Below are positions 18,940-29,326 of a stretch of 64,000 nucleotides of DNA, in pieces. The position numbers and the translations under genes are program-made. Every line of letters begins with the position of its first letter. The first letter of the stretch is position 1. The stretch is from Paracoccaceae bacterium (lineage in GTDB: Bacteria; Pseudomonadota; Alphaproteobacteria; Rhodobacterales; Rhodobacteraceae): positions 62,001 to 126,000 of the forward strand of contig JABSSD010000119.1 in assembly GCA_013214575.1 (NCBI GenBank), given 5' to 3'. The notes under the pieces were generated by a model, which was not told where the DNA came from, did not search any database, and was given only the letters and a program-made list of their open reading frames with translations.

Positions 18940-19245
18940 TTAGCCCTTCATCACGTTGATGTCTTCGACATCGATTGTTCCACGGTTGCGGAAGTAGCAG
19001 ACCAGGATCGCCAGACCAATGGCAGCCTCGGCGGCGGCCACGGTCAGCACAAACAGGGTAAACACCTGCCCAACCAGATCGCCAAGGAAGCTAGAGAAGG
19101 CCACAAGGTTGATGTTCACCGCCAGCAGCATCAATTCGATGCTCATCAGCAGGATGATCACGTTCTTACGGTTCAAAAAGATCCCAAAGATGCCGATGAC
19201 GAACAAGGTCGCTGCGACGGTGAGATAATGTTCAATACCAATCAT
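18940..19245 (-). CDS. nuoK: NADH-quinone oxidoreductase subunit K (complex I)
   Basis: This 101-residue protein has three transmembrane helices. The conserved Glu residues of the proton path are in helix 2 ([17 protein letters not shown]) and in helix 3 ([15 protein letters not shown]). It lies 4 bp after nuoJ and 6 bp before nuoL, in a tightly packed order J-K-L typical of nuo operons. Confidence 0.97.
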   Translation of the reverse strand: MIGIEHYLTVAATLFVIGIFGIFLNRKNVIILLMSIELMLLAVNINLVAFSSFLGDLVGQVFTLFVLTVAAAEAAIGLAILVCYFRNRGTIDVEDINVMKG

Positions 19246-19249
19246 TGGA

Positions 19250-19852
19250 TTAAAGCCCCTGCCCCGGTTTTACGTCTTTCAGTTCCATTGCCTTGGCCGG
19301 ATCGCGGAACATCTGGGCCAGGATATCCTGACGTTTGATGTCTTTGCGATGGCGCAGGGTCAGTACAATGGCGCCGATCATGGCGACCAGCAGGATCAGA
19401 CCCGACAGCTGGAACAGAAGGAAATACTCATCATATAGGATAAGGCCCAGGGCCTCGGTGTTGTGGCGATCAGTCGGGATCGGCTGCGCCAGCAGCTCAG
19501 ATGCGCCATGAGCGCTTTCCCAGGCCCCATAGGCCATCACCATTTGCATCAGAATGATCACACCGATCAACAGGGCCAGCGGCATGAACTTGGCCATCTC
19601 GGCCTTCAGCTCGGCGAAATCCACATCCAGCATCATCACCACAAACAGGAACAGCACCATCACTGCGCCCACGTAAACGATGATCAGTAACATGGCGACA
19701 AACTCAGCCCCCAGCAGAACAAACAGTCCCGCCGACGACAGGAAGGCCAGAATCAACCACAGCACCGAATGCACCGGCTGACGGCTGATCACAGTGAACA
19801 GCCCGCCGGTGACGGCGCTTATGGCGAAGAGGTAAAAGGCAAACACGCTCAT
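19250..19852 (-). CDS. nuoJ: NADH-quinone oxidoreductase subunit J (complex I)
   Basis: The 200-residue membrane subunit has five transmembrane helices, including [20 protein letters not shown], where the pi-bulge helix of TM3 is found. It is a key part of the quinone-site-to-pump coupling in complex I. The start overlaps the stop of the carboxymuconolactone-decarboxylase-like gene by four bases, so the two are translationally coupled. Confidence 0.96.
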   Translation of the reverse strand: MSVFAFYLFAISAVTGGLFTVISRQPVHSVLWLILAFLSSAGLFVLLGAEFVAMLLIIVYVGAVMVLFLFVVMMLDVDFAELKAEMAKFMPLALLIGVIILMQMVMAYGAWESAHGASELLAQPIPTDRHNTEALGLILYDEYFLLFQLSGLILLVAMIGAIVLTLRHRKDIKRQDILAQMFRDPAKAMELKDVKPGQGL

Positions 19853-20256
19853 GACTCATCGTCCCCTTGTGCGTCCAGGACCTGTTGCGCCACTTCGAGC
19901 GCCTTGGTCATGGCCGGAATGCCAGCAAATACTGACATCTGTCCGATCGTTTCCACGATCTCTTGTTTCTTGGCACCTGCAGCAAGGGCGTGGCGCACGG
20001 TCTGGCGCAGAGCGGCATCCGCCTGCGCCCCTTGGCATGTCAGCCCAGCCAGCGTCAGCAGCAGCCGGGTCTTGGCGTCCAGCCCATCCGGGTTAGCGGA
20101 TTTGCCGAACATCATTTCCATCGCCTCTTTGGGCATGGTGGGCCACATCGCCTCAAACCCTTTGGCCGAGAAATCCTCAAGCCCGGGGTTCATCGCCTTG
20201 GCCATCTCCTGGGCCTGGGCCATCATGGCCTCAAAGGGATTTTTGGGGGTGCTCAT
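19849..20256 (-). CDS. Carboxymuconolactone decarboxylase (AhpD-like) family protein within nuo operon
   Basis: The 135-residue protein contains a CMD/AhpD-like helical fold; the block [25 protein letters not shown] and [19 protein letters not shown] fits PF02627. The CxxC of AhpD peroxidases is not present (only one Cys, in GLTCQG), so a peroxidase activity is not expected. It starts with ATGA overlapping nuoI and ends overlapping nuoJ, so it is truly part of the operon. The function in this context is unknown; it is a candidate complex I accessory or assembly protein. Confidence 0.88.
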   Translation of the reverse strand: MSTPKNPFEAMMAQAQEMAKAMNPGLEDFSAKGFEAMWPTMPKEAMEMMFGKSANPDGLDAKTRLLLTLAGLTCQGAQADAALRQTVRHALAAGAKKQEIVETIGQMSVFAGIPAMTKALEVAQQVLDAQGDDES

Positions 20257-20747
20257 CGGTACGGTGCATCCAGCTCCAGGTTTCGGGCGATCTCGGCTTC
20301 CCAGCGGTCGCCGTTCGCCAATAGTTTGCTCTTGTCGTAAAACAGCTCCTCGCGGGTCTCGGTTGAGAACTCAAAGTTCGGACCTTCGACAATCGCATCC
20401 ACCGGGCAGGCCTCTTGGCAGAAACCGCAGTAGATGCATTTGGTCATGTCGATGTCGTAGCGCGTGGTGCGGCGGGTGCCATCGTCGCGGGGTTCCGCGT
20501 CGATGGTGATTGCCTGCGCCGGGCAGATCGCTTCGCAGAGCTTGCAGGCAATGCAGCGCTCTTCGCCGTCAGGATAGCGACGCAGCGCGTGCTCGCCTCG
20601 GAAACGCGGCGACAGCGGCCCCTTCTCGTGCGGGTAGTTCAAGGTCACCTTGGGGGCAAAGAAATACTTCATCCCCAGTTTGAAGCCGACCCAGAAATCC
20701 TGCAGCAGGAAATATTTGGCGGCGCGGGTGTAATCGATCTGTGTCAT
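20253..20747 (-). CDS. nuoI: NADH-quinone oxidoreductase subunit I (complex I)
   Basis: The 164-residue peripheral-arm protein binds two [4Fe-4S] clusters (N6a, N6b). The two ferredoxin motifs are [16 protein letters not shown] and [16 protein letters not shown], each CxxCxxCxxxCP. An N-terminal amphipathic part and the [20 protein letters not shown] segment match alphaproteobacterial NuoI. It overlaps the CMD-like gene by four bases and starts immediately downstream of nuoH. Confidence 0.97.
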   Translation of the reverse strand: MTQIDYTRAAKYFLLQDFWVGFKLGMKYFFAPKVTLNYPHEKGPLSPRFRGEHALRRYPDGEERCIACKLCEAICPAQAITIDAEPRDDGTRRTTRYDIDMTKCIYCGFCQEACPVDAIVEGPNFEFSTETREELFYDKSKLLANGDRWEAEIARNLELDAPYR

Positions 20748-20748
20748 A

Positions 20749-21788
20749 TCAGCCTCCTACGCTCCAGCGCGCATAGACGCCCCAGAACCAACCAAATTTT
20801 GCAGCAAAGGCAACGAAGACCACCCAGCCCAGCGACAGCGGCAGGAACACTTTCCAGCCCAGACGCATCAGCTGGTCATAGCGGTAGCGCGGCGTGATTG
20901 CCTTGACCATCGAGAAGAAGAAGAACACCAGCAGCATTTTGCCGAACATCCACATGATCCCGTCCGGCAGGCCCGGAATGGGTGACAACCAACCGCCCAT
21001 AAACAACAGGGTGATCAGCGCGCACATCAGCACCACCGCCACCAGCTCGCCAATCATGAACAGCAGGAACAGTGTCGATGAATATTCAACCTGATAGCCT
21101 GCCACCAGTTCCGACTCTGCTTCGGGCAGGTCAAATGGTGGCCGGTTAGTTTCAGCCAAGGCGCTGATAAAGAACAGGATCATCATTGGGAAATGCGGCA
21201 GCCAGAACCAGTTCAGCAGGCCATAGTCGCCTTTCTGCGCGGCCACGATATCGCCAAAGTTCATCGATCCGGAGGACAGGATCACTCCGATGATCACCAA
21301 ACCAATCGACACTTCGTATGAAATCATCTGCGCCGCTGAGCGCAACGAGCCCAGGAAGGGGTATTTCGAGTTCGAGGCCCAGCCCCCCATGATCACGCCG
21401 TAGACCTCAAGCGAGGACACTGCAAAGACATAGAGGATGGCGACGTTGATGTTCGAGATCACCAGATTGTCGCTGAACGGGATTACCGCCAGGCAATCAG
21501 CGCCATAACCAGGCTGACCAGTGGCGCCATGATAAACACCGCCCGGTCGGCCCCTGCGGGAATGATCACCTCTTTGACGATGTATTTCAGGAAGTCCGCA
21601 AAGCTCTGCAGGACGCCATAGAAGCCAACCACATTGGGTCCGCGCCGCATTTGCACCGCAGCCCAGATTTTGCGGTCTGCATACATCAGAAAGGCCAGGG
21701 CAATCAGCAGCGGGACCACCAGCAGCAAAACCTGCCCGACGATCAGCAAGCCAATGCCCAAATACGTTGTGGTAAAGAATTCAGCCAT
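20749..21788 (-). pseudogene. nuoH: NADH-quinone oxidoreductase subunit H (complex I), frameshifted
   Basis: The N-terminal part (101 codons, from ATG 21788) ends at MALIAWR-stop, and the C-terminal part resumes in another frame at about 21462 and ends normally at 20749. Together they give about 346 residues, the usual length. On the coding strand the junction is GCC TGG CGG TAA, where the family reads Trp-Ala-Val-Ile-Pro-Phe. Adding one G after TGG (a GGG run, at about 21489-21491) restores Ala-Val-Ile-Pro-Phe-Ser-Asp and joins both halves. NuoH forms the quinone-site roof with conserved RRGPNVVG and YQVEYSS segments, both present. Either a real loss or a sequencing/assembly indel; NuoH is essential for complex I, so I lean to the latter. 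Confidence 0.85.
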
Positions 21789-21794
21789 AGGTCC

Positions 21795-22181
21795 TCACAC
21801 CGTAGGTATTGCGTTTGCCACACAATCCGCCACCACGACTTCGGCGTCGATGGTGCGCAGACCGCGCGGTAGGGAGGGCGAGATGGTGTAGACAGCATCT
21901 GCCATCCAAACGCCACCCTCTTGGTTCAAATTTGTGCGCAAATGTCGTGCAAACCCGTAACCTCGGATCAACGCGTATTGCGCGGCCGCGCATTCAGCAT
22001 AGTTATCAATGTCGTCCGCCTTGCGGGCACCGGTCATTGAAACGTGGAACTGCACCAGATCCCCCTCAAGCAGGCTGGTTTTGACACCCTGATAGACCGG
22101 GGAAAACCCGGCAGCCTGATCTGCGGGCGTCGGCGCACAGCCTGCCAGCAGAAAGGGTGATATGAGCGCTGCGCGGATCAC
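21795..22181 (-). CDS. Small lipoprotein, function unknown, within nuo operon
   Basis: The 128-residue product begins [19 protein letters not shown], with a lipobox LAGC (Cys14), so it is probably exported and lipid-anchored. A folded part follows (residues 25-128) with several Cys (63, 119-ish) and no recognised domain. The GTG start overlaps the nuoG stop (GTGA), and the next gene is nuoH, so it is co-transcribed with complex I. Short lipoproteins of this kind recur in the nuo operons of this family; the role is not known to me. Confidence 0.75.
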   Translation of the reverse strand: MIRAALISPFLLAGCAPTPADQAAGFSPVYQGVKTSLLEGDLVQFHVSMTGARKADDIDNYAECAAAQYALIRGYGFARHLRTNLNQEGGVWMADAVYTISPSLPRGLRTIDAEVVVADCVANAIPTV

Positions 22182-24196
22182 TCAGCCGCTATCTTTGCAG
22201 CGTCGCGTGCCTTGGTGTTGGCGGACAGTTCAGCCATCACTTCGGACGCGCGGGTGATTGGGTTGGTCAGGTAGAAATCCTTGATCACAGTCAGGAAGGC
22301 CGCCTTGCCCAGGGTGCCCAGCTCAAGCGCCGCGCCTTCATTGGCCGGCACCTGGTCGATCTTGGCCAGATGGGGAACCTCGGCAATCATCGCTGTCCGC
22401 AATTGCGCCAGCGAGTCATAGCCCAGGGTCGCATCCAGTTCTGCACTAAGGGCGCGCAGAATGGCCCAGTTTTCCTTGGCCTCACCCGGTGCAAACCCGG
22501 CACGCATCGCCAGTTGTGGCCGCCCTTCGGTGTTCACAAACAGGCCGTTTTCTTCGGTATAGGCAGCGCCCGGCAGAACGATGTCGGCGCGGTGCGCACC
22601 ACGGTCGCCGTGCGATCCCTGATAGATCACAAAGGCACCCGCATCGATTTGGACCTCATCGGCACCAAGATTGTAGATCACTTCGGCGCCCTCAAGCGCC
22701 GCTTCCATGCCGCCCAGGGTGGTCGCACCCACATCCATCGCGCCAACACGCGACGCCGCGGTGTGCAGCACCAGCAGTTTGGACTCGGTCAGTTCGGCAT
22801 ATTTCTGCGCATGCGCCAGCACCGCCAGACCATCCGCCTCGCGCAGAGCGCCCTGGCCGACGATGACCAGAGTATCCTTGCCCAAAGCGTCCTTGGTATC
22901 GCCCTTCAACACCGCGTCCAATGCCGCCCGGTCTGTGCCAAGATGCGTATAGTCGAAAGTCAAATCAACAGGTTGGCCGATCAGGCTAATGTCGGCGCCT
23001 CTGGTCCATGCCTTGCGAAGGCGCGCGTTCAGCACCGGAGATTCATTGCGTGGATCACTGCCGATCAACAGGATCGCCTTGGCGTCGTCGATGTCTTCGA
23101 TCAAAGCCGTCCCCACATAGGCAGCCCGGTTGTCCAGTGGCAGACGCACGTTGTCGGTGCGGCATTCAACTTTGCCCCCTAGAGCGGTCACCAGTTGGGT
23201 CAGCGCAAAGGCCGCCTCGACCGGGACCAGATCACCGACCAGGCCGGAAATCTTTTTGCCCTTCATCGCACCGCCGGCTTTGTTCAGAGCCTCATCCCAA
23301 CTTGCCGGACGCAGCTTGCCGTTTTCCCGGATGTAGGGGCGATCAAGGCGCTGACGACGCAGACCATCCCAGACAAAACGGGTTTTGTCGGAAATCCACT
23401 CTTCGTTCACGCCGTCGTGGTTGCGCGGCATGATGCGCATGACTTCGCGGCCTTTGGTATCCACCCGGATGTTGGCTCCCAGCGCGTCCATCACGTCGAT
23501 GGTCTCGGTCTTTGCCAATTCCCACGGACGGGCGGTAAAGGCGTAGGGCTTGGAGGTCAGCGCACCAACCGGGCACAGATCAATGATATTGCCCTGCAAA
23601 TTACTGTCCAGAGACTGGTTCAGATAGCTGACGATCTCGGCATCTTCACCGCGACCAGTCTGGCCCATCTGGGTAAGACCGGCAACTTCCGTGGTGAAGC
23701 GCACGCAGCGGGTACAGCTGATGCAACGGGTCATTGTGGTGGAGATCAGCGGACCAAGGTCCAGATCATCCACAATCCGCTTGGGTTCCTTGAACCGGCT
23801 GTCCGAGATGCCATAGGCCATCGCCTGGTCCTGCAGATCACACTCGCCACCCTGATCACAGATCGGGCAATCCAGCGGGTGGTTGATCAACATGAATTCC
23901 ATCACCCCTTCGCGGGCCTTCTTGACCATCGGCGAGTTGGTTTTGACAACCGGCGGCTGGCCCTCGGGACCGGGACGCAGATCACGCACCTGCATGGCGC
24001 AGGACGCAGCCGGTTTTGGCGGCCCGCCCACAACCTCGACCAGACACATGCGGCAGTTGCCAGCAATGGTCAGACGTTCGTGGTAACAGAAACGAGGGAT
24101 CTCGACCCCGGCCTCTTCACAGGCCTGGATCAGGGTCATTGCCCCATCCACTTCGATCTCTGTACCGTCGATGTTGATCTTGCGCAGGTCAGACAT
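22178..24196 (-). CDS. nuoG: NADH-quinone oxidoreductase subunit G (complex I)
   Basis: The 672-residue iron-sulfur subunit of the peripheral arm has an N-terminal plant-type [2Fe-2S] ferredoxin domain ([22 protein letters not shown]), a His-Cys3 cluster region ([18 protein letters not shown]) and a [4Fe-4S] motif ([12 protein letters not shown]). A molybdopterin-oxidoreductase-like C-terminal half follows. Alphaproteobacterial NuoG is about this long. The ATG at 24196 is preceded by a ribosome-binding-like region after the DUF5333 gene. The stop overlaps the start of the lipoprotein gene. Confidence 0.97.
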   Translation of the reverse strand: MSDLRKINIDGTEIEVDGAMTLIQACEEAGVEIPRFCYHERLTIAGNCRMCLVEVVGGPPKPAASCAMQVRDLRPGPEGQPPVVKTNSPMVKKAREGVMEFMLINHPLDCPICDQGGECDLQDQAMAYGISDSRFKEPKRIVDDLDLGPLISTTMTRCISCTRCVRFTTEVAGLTQMGQTGRGEDAEIVSYLNQSLDSNLQGNIIDLCPVGALTSKPYAFTARPWELAKTETIDVMDALGANIRVDTKGREVMRIMPRNHDGVNEEWISDKTRFVWDGLRRQRLDRPYIRENGKLRPASWDEALNKAGGAMKGKKISGLVGDLVPVEAAFALTQLVTALGGKVECRTDNVRLPLDNRAAYVGTALIEDIDDAKAILLIGSDPRNESPVLNARLRKAWTRGADISLIGQPVDLTFDYTHLGTDRAALDAVLKGDTKDALGKDTLVIVGQGALREADGLAVLAHAQKYAELTESKLLVLHTAASRVGAMDVGATTLGGMEAALEGAEVIYNLGADEVQIDAGAFVIYQGSHGDRGAHRADIVLPGAAYTEENGLFVNTEGRPQLAMRAGFAPGEAKENWAILRALSAELDATLGYDSLAQLRTAMIAEVPHLAKIDQVPANEGAALELGTLGKAAFLTVIKDFYLTNPITRASEVMAELSANTKARDAAKIAAE

Positions 24197-24199
24197 GGT

Positions 24200-24607
24200 C
24201 TATTTCGCCCTCAGTAGCGCGCCAATCGCGCTGGATTTCTCAATTTCCGCGCGCCCAAACACGCAGAAGGTTTCAGGGGTGCTGTAATCAACGCCATTGG
24301 CCTTGAGAAACAGCTCACCCTTGGCGCGCATCCGCGCCTTTTCACTGTCCGATTCCACATAGGCGCGGATTTCGGCGTTCGAATAGCCCAGGTCATTGGC
24401 CTGCGACTTGAGTTCCCAGGCCATCCCCAGCGCCTTTAGGTGGCGCGGCTTGATGGTTTGGCAGTATTCGCTGACCTCATGGGCAACAGCGGCGGCAAAA
24501 ATGATATTTTCAACCTGCGCAACATCCCGCAAACTGGGTTTGGCAGCGGCGCCAAGCGGCAGCGCTGAAACGCAAAGAGCAACGGCAGCAATCAAAGTAC
24601 GGGTCAT
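24200..24607 (-). CDS. DUF5333-like secreted protein within nuo operon
   Basis: The ATG at 24607 gives 135 residues and follows a good AGGAGAA ribosome-binding site; the longer frame upstream is not needed. A Sec signal peptide (MTRTLIAAVALCVSALPLGAAAKP, cleavage near residue 22) is followed by a helical mature region with Cys residues (in VSEYCQTIK and TPETFCVFGRAEIE), likely one disulfide. This matches the DUF5333 type of Rhodobacteraceae proteins found in nuo operons. It is probably periplasmic; a complex I assembly or maturation role is inference. Confidence 0.78.
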   Translation of the reverse strand: MTRTLIAAVALCVSALPLGAAAKPSLRDVAQVENIIFAAAVAHEVSEYCQTIKPRHLKALGMAWELKSQANDLGYSNAEIRAYVESDSEKARMRAKGELFLKANGVDYSTPETFCVFGRAEIEKSSAIGALLRAK

Positions 24608-24705
24608 GGTTTTCTCCTGATCAATGGAGCCCCCATGCCGCGCAACACTGCCACCGCTATTCAATAGCAGCGCGCCGTGCAGGCCCCGATATGCCGTAAA
24701 TCCGC

Positions 24706-25074
24706 TCACAATTCGCATGTCCCCTGGAACACCGCATCGCCATCAACCAGACGCAGCTGCGCCTCGGGGTCACGCGGGTTAACATCCCAGATAATATCCG
24801 AGGTGCCATAGCCGGCCTCTGTCAGACAGTATCTGACCCCCGCATGCGCCGCCGCCAGACGCGTCCCGTCCAGCGATTGAGCCGCGTCTTTGATTTCAAC
24901 GATAAAGTCCGCCCGCGAGACCTTCTTGTCCACTGGCTTGGTCTTGATCTTGAATTCCACGCCATCATAAGCGGGCCGCTTGCTTTTGGACTTGTCGCAA
25001 CCCGACAGGGCAACAGCGCCAAGCACCAGGATAACCGGCAGGACAGTTTTAGCAGATTTCATCGCTCCCATCAT
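24706..25074 (-). CDS. Small lipoprotein, function unknown, within nuo operon
   Basis: The product of about 122 residues has a lipobox LSGC following a hydrophobic VLPVILVLGAVA signal, then a beta-rich part with Cys near 86 and 120. Several start codons are possible: GTG 25083 overlaps the nuoF stop (GTGA), with ATG 25074, 25071 and 25062 next. I list ATG 25074, but the end of the gene is the firm part. It lies between nuoF and the DUF5333 gene and is presumably co-transcribed. No domain is recognised. Confidence 0.72.
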   Translation of the reverse strand: MMGAMKSAKTVLPVILVLGAVALSGCDKSKSKRPAYDGVEFKIKTKPVDKKVSRADFIVEIKDAAQSLDGTRLAAAHAGVRYCLTEAGYGTSDIIWDVNPRDPEAQLRLVDGDAVFQGTCEL

Positions 25075-25079
25075 CCCGT

Positions 25080-26378
25080 TCACTCCGCCGCCATCGCGCC
25101 CATACGGCCGGTCTTATTGGCCTTGATCCGGTCTTCGATTTCCTCGCGGAAATTGCGGATCAGGCCCTGGATTGGCCATGCAGCCGCATCCCCCAGCGCA
25201 CAGATGGTGTGGCCTTCGACCTGTTTGGTCAGGTCCCACAGCATGTCGATCTCTTCCAGCTCGGCCTCGCCACGCACCAGACGGTCCATGACGCGCATCA
25301 TCCAGCCAGTGCCTTCGCGGCACGGGGTACACTGGCCACAGCTTTCGTGCTTGTAGAACTTGGCCAGACGCCAGATCGCTTTGATGATGTCGGTGTTCTT
25401 GTCCATGACAATCACCGCCGCCGTGCCCAGACCCGAGCCCAGGTCGTTGCGCAGATAGTCAAAGTCCATGATCGCGCCGCGCATGTTTTCACCGCGAACG
25501 CAAGGCACCGAGGAGCCGCCGGGGATCACCGCCAGCAGATTGTCCCAACCGCCTTTGATCCCGCCGCAATGCTTTTCGATCAGCTCTTCGAACGAGATGC
25601 TCATGGCCTCTTCAACAACACAGGGGTTGTTGACGTGGCCCGAGATGCCAAACAGCTTGGTGCCGACGTTGTTGGGGCGACCAAAGGAGCTGAACCATTC
25701 GGGTCCGCGCCGCAGGATGGTGGCCACAACAGCGATCGATTCCACGTTGTTCACAGTCGAGGGGCAGCCATACAGACCGGCGCCAGCCGGGAACGGCGGC
25801 TTCATCCGGGGCATGCCCTTTTTGCCTTCCAGGCTCTCAATCAATGCGGTTTCTTCACCGCAGATATAGGCCCCTGCCCCGTGGTGCAGGAACAGGTCAA
25901 AGTCCCAGCCAGATTTGGCGGCGTTCTTGCCCAGCAGACCCGCTTCATAAGCCTCATCAATGGCGGCCTGCAGCGCTTCGCGCTCGCGGATGTATTCGCC
26001 GCGAATGTAGATATAGCAGGTATGGGCGTTCATCGCGAAGCTGGCGATCAGCGCGCCTTCGATCAGCGTGTGCGGATCGTGACGCATGATTTCGCGGTCT
26101 TTGCAGGTGCCGGGCTCGGATTCATCGGCGTTGATCACCAGATAGGCCGGGCGACCATCGCTTTCCTTGGGCATGAAAGACCATTTCAGGCCGGTGGGGA
26201 AACCCGCACCACCGCGACCGCGCAGGCCAGAGTCTTTCATCGACTGCACAATCCAGTCGCGCCCCTTGGCGAGGATCGCTGCGGTGCCATCCCAATGGCC
26301 GCGTGCCTGCGCCCCCTTCAACGAGCGATCATGCATACCATAGAGGTTGGTAAAGATCCGGTCCTGGTCCTTCAGCAT
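25080..26378 (-). CDS. nuoF: NADH-quinone oxidoreductase subunit F (complex I)
   Basis: The 432-residue flavoprotein subunit oxidises NADH with FMN and holds the [4Fe-4S] N3 cluster. NADH-binding glycine-rich block [23 protein letters not shown]-binding region [19 protein letters not shown], and the cluster motif [12 protein letters not shown], with the distal Cys in [13 protein letters not shown], are all present. The stop overlaps the start of a lipoprotein gene. Confidence 0.98.
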   Translation of the reverse strand: MLKDQDRIFTNLYGMHDRSLKGAQARGHWDGTAAILAKGRDWIVQSMKDSGLRGRGGAGFPTGLKWSFMPKESDGRPAYLVINADESEPGTCKDREIMRHDPHTLIEGALIASFAMNAHTCYIYIRGEYIREREALQAAIDEAYEAGLLGKNAAKSGWDFDLFLHHGAGAYICGEETALIESLEGKKGMPRMKPPFPAGAGLYGCPSTVNNVESIAVVATILRRGPEWFSSFGRPNNVGTKLFGISGHVNNPCVVEEAMSISFEELIEKHCGGIKGGWDNLLAVIPGGSSVPCVRGENMRGAIMDFDYLRNDLGSGLGTAAVIVMDKNTDIIKAIWRLAKFYKHESCGQCTPCREGTGWMMRVMDRLVRGEAELEEIDMLWDLTKQVEGHTICALGDAAAWPIQGLIRNFREEIEDRIKANKTGRMGAMAAE

Positions 26379-26384
26379 GTCTGC

Positions 26385-26609
26385 CTACCTTTGACTGTCC
26401 TGGCGCAAGCGCCAGAGTTGATAAATGTTAACCAATGCCCAGATGAACGCCGCGAGCGCGCCGAAATAGAACAGCATCTCATAGCGCATGGGCAGGCCGA
26501 ACACTTGGATCAGCCAAGGCGCCAGGATAGCGGAGAGCCCGCCACCTGCAATCACCACTGCGATGATGCGCCCTTTGCGGGCAACTGCCTTATCCTGTTC
26601 GGTGCTCAT
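26385..26609 (-). CDS. DUF5337-like small membrane protein within nuo operon
   Basis: The 74-residue protein has two transmembrane helices (about 15-34 IIAVVIAGGGLSAILAPW and 46-64 LFYFGALAAFIWALVNIYQ), an N-terminal basic segment and a short C-terminal tail. It resembles DUF5337 domain proteins of Rhodobacteraceae. It lies 6 bp upstream of nuoF and about 90 bp after nuoE; two GC-rich palindromes occupy that gap. Function unknown; likely complex I-associated by context only. Confidence 0.8.
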   Translation of the reverse strand: MSTEQDKAVARKGRIIAVVIAGGGLSAILAPWLIQVFGLPMRYEMLFYFGALAAFIWALVNIYQLWRLRQDSQR

Positions 26610-26695
26610 TTGGTCCTATGTGTCTGGTCGCCGCCCGATTGGGCGACGAATGATTACGTGTCGTTGGTGCCCTAGTCCTTGGCACCTTTTGCAAA

Positions 26696-27811
26696 TCAGG
26701 TCTCGTCAGCAGCGGCCAGCGTCCTGGCCTGCTCGATCCAACCGTCCCGTTCGATGCGACCCTTGAAGGTCAAGCGCGAGTCAACCCAGGCCACTTGCGC
26801 CTCGGTCCAACCCGCGACCTGATCAAAGTGGAAGAAGCCCAGCCCGTTCAGGGTCTGCTCCAGCTTGGGGCCGACCCCTTTCAGCAGTTTCAGATCATCC
26901 GGCTTGCCGTTGCGGGCCGTCTTCAGAACTTCGGGCTCGGCTTCGGCAACTGCCGGTGCCGCAGGTTTGGCCACTGTGGCCTGCTTGGCCTGCTTGGCCT
27001 GCTTGGCTTTCTTGGCCTCTTCGGCCTGCTTGGCCGCAGGTTTTGCAGTTGCCGGCGCTGGCGGCGTTGGTGCTTCGGCTGCCCGTCCTGCGACAACCCC
27101 GTTCTTGCCAATCCAAGGGGTCAGCAGAGGCACTTCGTCGCCCTGAATACGCTTGATGGTATCGCCAAGATCGGTGGCCAGTTGCACGCTTGCGTTATAC
27201 TTGGCCTTGCCGCTCTCGTAGTCCTGCAATGTGGTCAGGCCGGACAGCGGCTCGGAGCTGTAGCGACCATTCTGTGGACCCGGTGTCGGCACCTTACCAG
27301 CGGCCAGATCGTCCAGCAGTGTGGCAAAGCCATCAGCGGTCAGATCCTCATAGTAATCCTTGCCGATCTGCGCCATCGGCGCATTGGTGCAAGAGCCGAG
27401 ACACTCGACCTCTTCCCAGGAGAACCTGCCATCAGCCGAGACCTCATGCGGCTTATTGGCGATTTTCTCTTTGCAGATTGCCACCAGATCCTCGGCGCCG
27501 CAGATCATGCAGGAGGTGGTGCCGCAGATCTGAATATGCGCCACCGTGCCAACCGGCTGTAGCTGGAACATGAAGTAGAACGAGGCCACTTCGAGAACAC
27601 GGATATAGGCCATATCCAGCATGTCGGCGATGGATTCAATGGCGGGTTTCGACAACCAGCTCTCTTGTTCTTGGGCCCGCCACAGCAGCGGAATGACCGC
27701 CGAGGCCTGACGGCCATCGGGGTATTTGGTGATTTGACCCTCGGCCCAGGCCAGGTTGGCTGGGGTAAAGGCAAAGCTATCGGGTTGTTCGGCGTGAAGA
27801 CGGCGCAGCAT
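26696..27811 (-). CDS. nuoE: NADH-quinone oxidoreductase subunit E (complex I), with C-terminal extension
   Basis: The 371-residue subunit carries the [2Fe-2S] N1a cluster through C97, C102, C138 and C142 (counted from the first listed Met, in QICGTTSC and ECLGSC). Typical NuoE is about 160-240 residues. Here an Ala/Lys-rich linker (about 235-300, with repeated KQA) leads to a helix-hairpin-helix-like end ([27 protein letters not shown]). That end resembles DUF4332/HhH domains often fused to bacterial proteins. I start at ATG 27811 because the first codon of the longer frame is TTG. Extended NuoE is known in related Rhodobacteraceae. Confidence 0.95.
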   Translation of the reverse strand: MLRRLHAEQPDSFAFTPANLAWAEGQITKYPDGRQASAVIPLLWRAQEQESWLSKPAIESIADMLDMAYIRVLEVASFYFMFQLQPVGTVAHIQICGTTSCMICGAEDLVAICKEKIANKPHEVSADGRFSWEEVECLGSCTNAPMAQIGKDYYEDLTADGFATLLDDLAAGKVPTPGPQNGRYSSEPLSGLTTLQDYESGKAKYNASVQLATDLGDTIKRIQGDEVPLLTPWIGKNGVVAGRAAEAPTPPAPATAKPAAKQAEEAKKAKQAKQAKQATVAKPAAPAVAEAEPEVLKTARNGKPDDLKLLKGVGPKLEQTLNGLGFFHFDQVAGWTEAQVAWVDSRLTFKGRIERDGWIEQARTLAAADET

Positions 27812-27858
27812 CAATTCGTCTTTCTGTGATTGGTGGCCGCGAGGATGCCTCCGGCGGG

Positions 27859-27878
27859 AGTAGTTTTAGCAAAAAGAA
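27859..27878 (+). repeat. 20-nt intergenic motif, copy F
   Basis: Plus-strand core AGTAGTTTTAGCAAAAAGAA lies in the gap between nuoE and nuoD, antisense to the operon. This is the most divergent copy. Confidence 0.5.
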
Positions 27879-27899
27879 GCCGGGAGAAGGAGGGGGTGA

Positions 27900-29114
27900 T
27901 CAACGGTCAATCTCCCCGAACACGACGTCCATGCTGCCGATGATGGCAGCAACGTCAGCCAGCTGGTGGCCGGTGGCCATATAGTCCATCGCCTGCAGGT
28001 GCAGGAAGCCCGGCGCGCGGATCTTGGCACGGTAAGGTTTGTTCGACCCGTCCGCCACCAGATAGACGCCAAATTCACCCTTGGGCGCTTCGACACATGC
28101 GTAGACCTCACCGGCGGGTACATGGAAGCCTTCGGTATAGAGCTTGAAATGGTGGATCAGGCTCTCCATCGAGGTCTTGATGTCGCCACGTTTTGGCGGG
28201 CTCAACTTACCGCGTGTCATCACCTCGCCGGGGCAGTCGCGCAGCTTGGCGATACACTGGCGGATGATCGAAATCGACTGGCGCATTTCTTCCATGCGGC
28301 ACAGGTAGCGGTCGTAACAGTCGCCGTTCTTGCCGATCGGAATCTCGAACTCAAACTCGCTATAACATTCATAGGGCTGCGAGCGGCGCAGATCCCAGGC
28401 CATACCGGAGCCCCGCACCATCACGCCCGAGAAGCCATAGTCTAGAACATCCTGTTCGCTGACCACGCCGATGTCGCAGTTGCGCTGCTTGAAAATCCGG
28501 TTTTCGGTCAGCAGGTCGTCGATATCTTGCAGCCGTGCCGGGAATGTGTGGGTCCAGGCCTCGATATCGTCGATCAGCGCATCGGGCAGATCCTGGTGCA
28601 CACCGCCGGGGCGGAAATAGGCCGCGTGCAACCGGGCGCCACTGGCGCGCTCGTAGAAGATCATCAGCTTTTCGCGCTCTTCAAAGCCCCAGAGCGGCGG
28701 TGTCAGCGCCCCCACATCCATCGCCTGAGTGGTGACGTTCAGCAGGTGGTTGAGGATGCGGCCAATTTCCGAATAGAGCACCCGGATCAGCGAGCCACGA
28801 CGTGGCACCTCAACGCCGGTCAGTTTTTCAATCGCCAGGCACCATGCATGTTCCTGGTTCATCGGCGCCACATAGTCGAGGCGGTCGAAATACGGCAGGT
28901 TCTGCAGGTAGGTGCGGCTTTCCATCAGCTTTTCGGTGCCACGGTGCAGCAGGCCGATATGCGGGTCAGCCCGTTCGACAATCTCGCCGTCCAGCTCCAG
29001 CACCATGCGCAACACGCCGTGGGCGGCGGGGTGCTGGGGGCCAAAGTTGATGTTGAAGTTACGGATCTTCTGTTCGCCGGTCAAAGCGTCTTCGAAACCT
29101 TTGGAGTTTTCCAT
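27900..29114 (-). CDS. nuoD: NADH-quinone oxidoreductase subunit D (complex I)
   Basis: The 404-residue 49-kDa subunit forms the quinone-binding site. Its family hallmarks are [52 protein letters not shown] and [13 protein letters not shown]. Start ATG at 29114 makes an ATGA overlap with the stop of the preceding small membrane gene. A separate NuoC lies just upstream, so C and D are not fused here. Confidence 0.98.
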   Translation of the reverse strand: MENSKGFEDALTGEQKIRNFNINFGPQHPAAHGVLRMVLELDGEIVERADPHIGLLHRGTEKLMESRTYLQNLPYFDRLDYVAPMNQEHAWCLAIEKLTGVEVPRRGSLIRVLYSEIGRILNHLLNVTTQAMDVGALTPPLWGFEEREKLMIFYERASGARLHAAYFRPGGVHQDLPDALIDDIEAWTHTFPARLQDIDDLLTENRIFKQRNCDIGVVSEQDVLDYGFSGVMVRGSGMAWDLRRSQPYECYSEFEFEIPIGKNGDCYDRYLCRMEEMRQSISIIRQCIAKLRDCPGEVMTRGKLSPPKRGDIKTSMESLIHHFKLYTEGFHVPAGEVYACVEAPKGEFGVYLVADGSNKPYRAKIRAPGFLHLQAMDYMATGHQLADVAAIIGSMDVVFGEIDR

Positions 29115-29326
29115 CAAGATTTGCCTCCACCAGAATTATTTTGGTCCTTGAAGGCCACAACCCACAAAAAGATCAATGCAACAGGCGGGAAAATCGCAAA
29201 CAGCGCAACCCAGTTGGGAATGCCGTTGCGCGGCAGGATCTTCCAGAACGGCACCACAATCAGCGCCGCCATGATCCCCATCATCAAAAATCCGCCGCCG
29301 CCCATGCCATAACCACCGTACATCAT
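29114..29326 (-). CDS. Small two-helix membrane protein between nuoC and nuoD
   Basis: The 70-residue protein starts [20 protein letters not shown] with a Gly/Met-rich first part and two hydrophobic helices (about 14-28 and 41-57). It is coupled to nuoC through ATGA and to nuoD through ATGA, and a GGAGG site lies upstream. Its role is unknown. Context places it in complex I; no domain is recognised, though the tight coupling argues strongly that it is expressed. Confidence 0.78.
   Translation of the reverse strand: MMYGGYGMGGGGFLMMGIMAALIVVPFWKILPRNGIPNWVALFAIFPPVALIFLWVVAFKDQNNSGGGKS

Noticed and set aside
26666..26686. Terminator between nuoE and the DUF5337 gene (GGTGCC/GGCACC followed by TTTT)
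   Set aside because: The T-run is on the plus strand while the operon runs on the minus strand. No plus-strand transcript is expected here.
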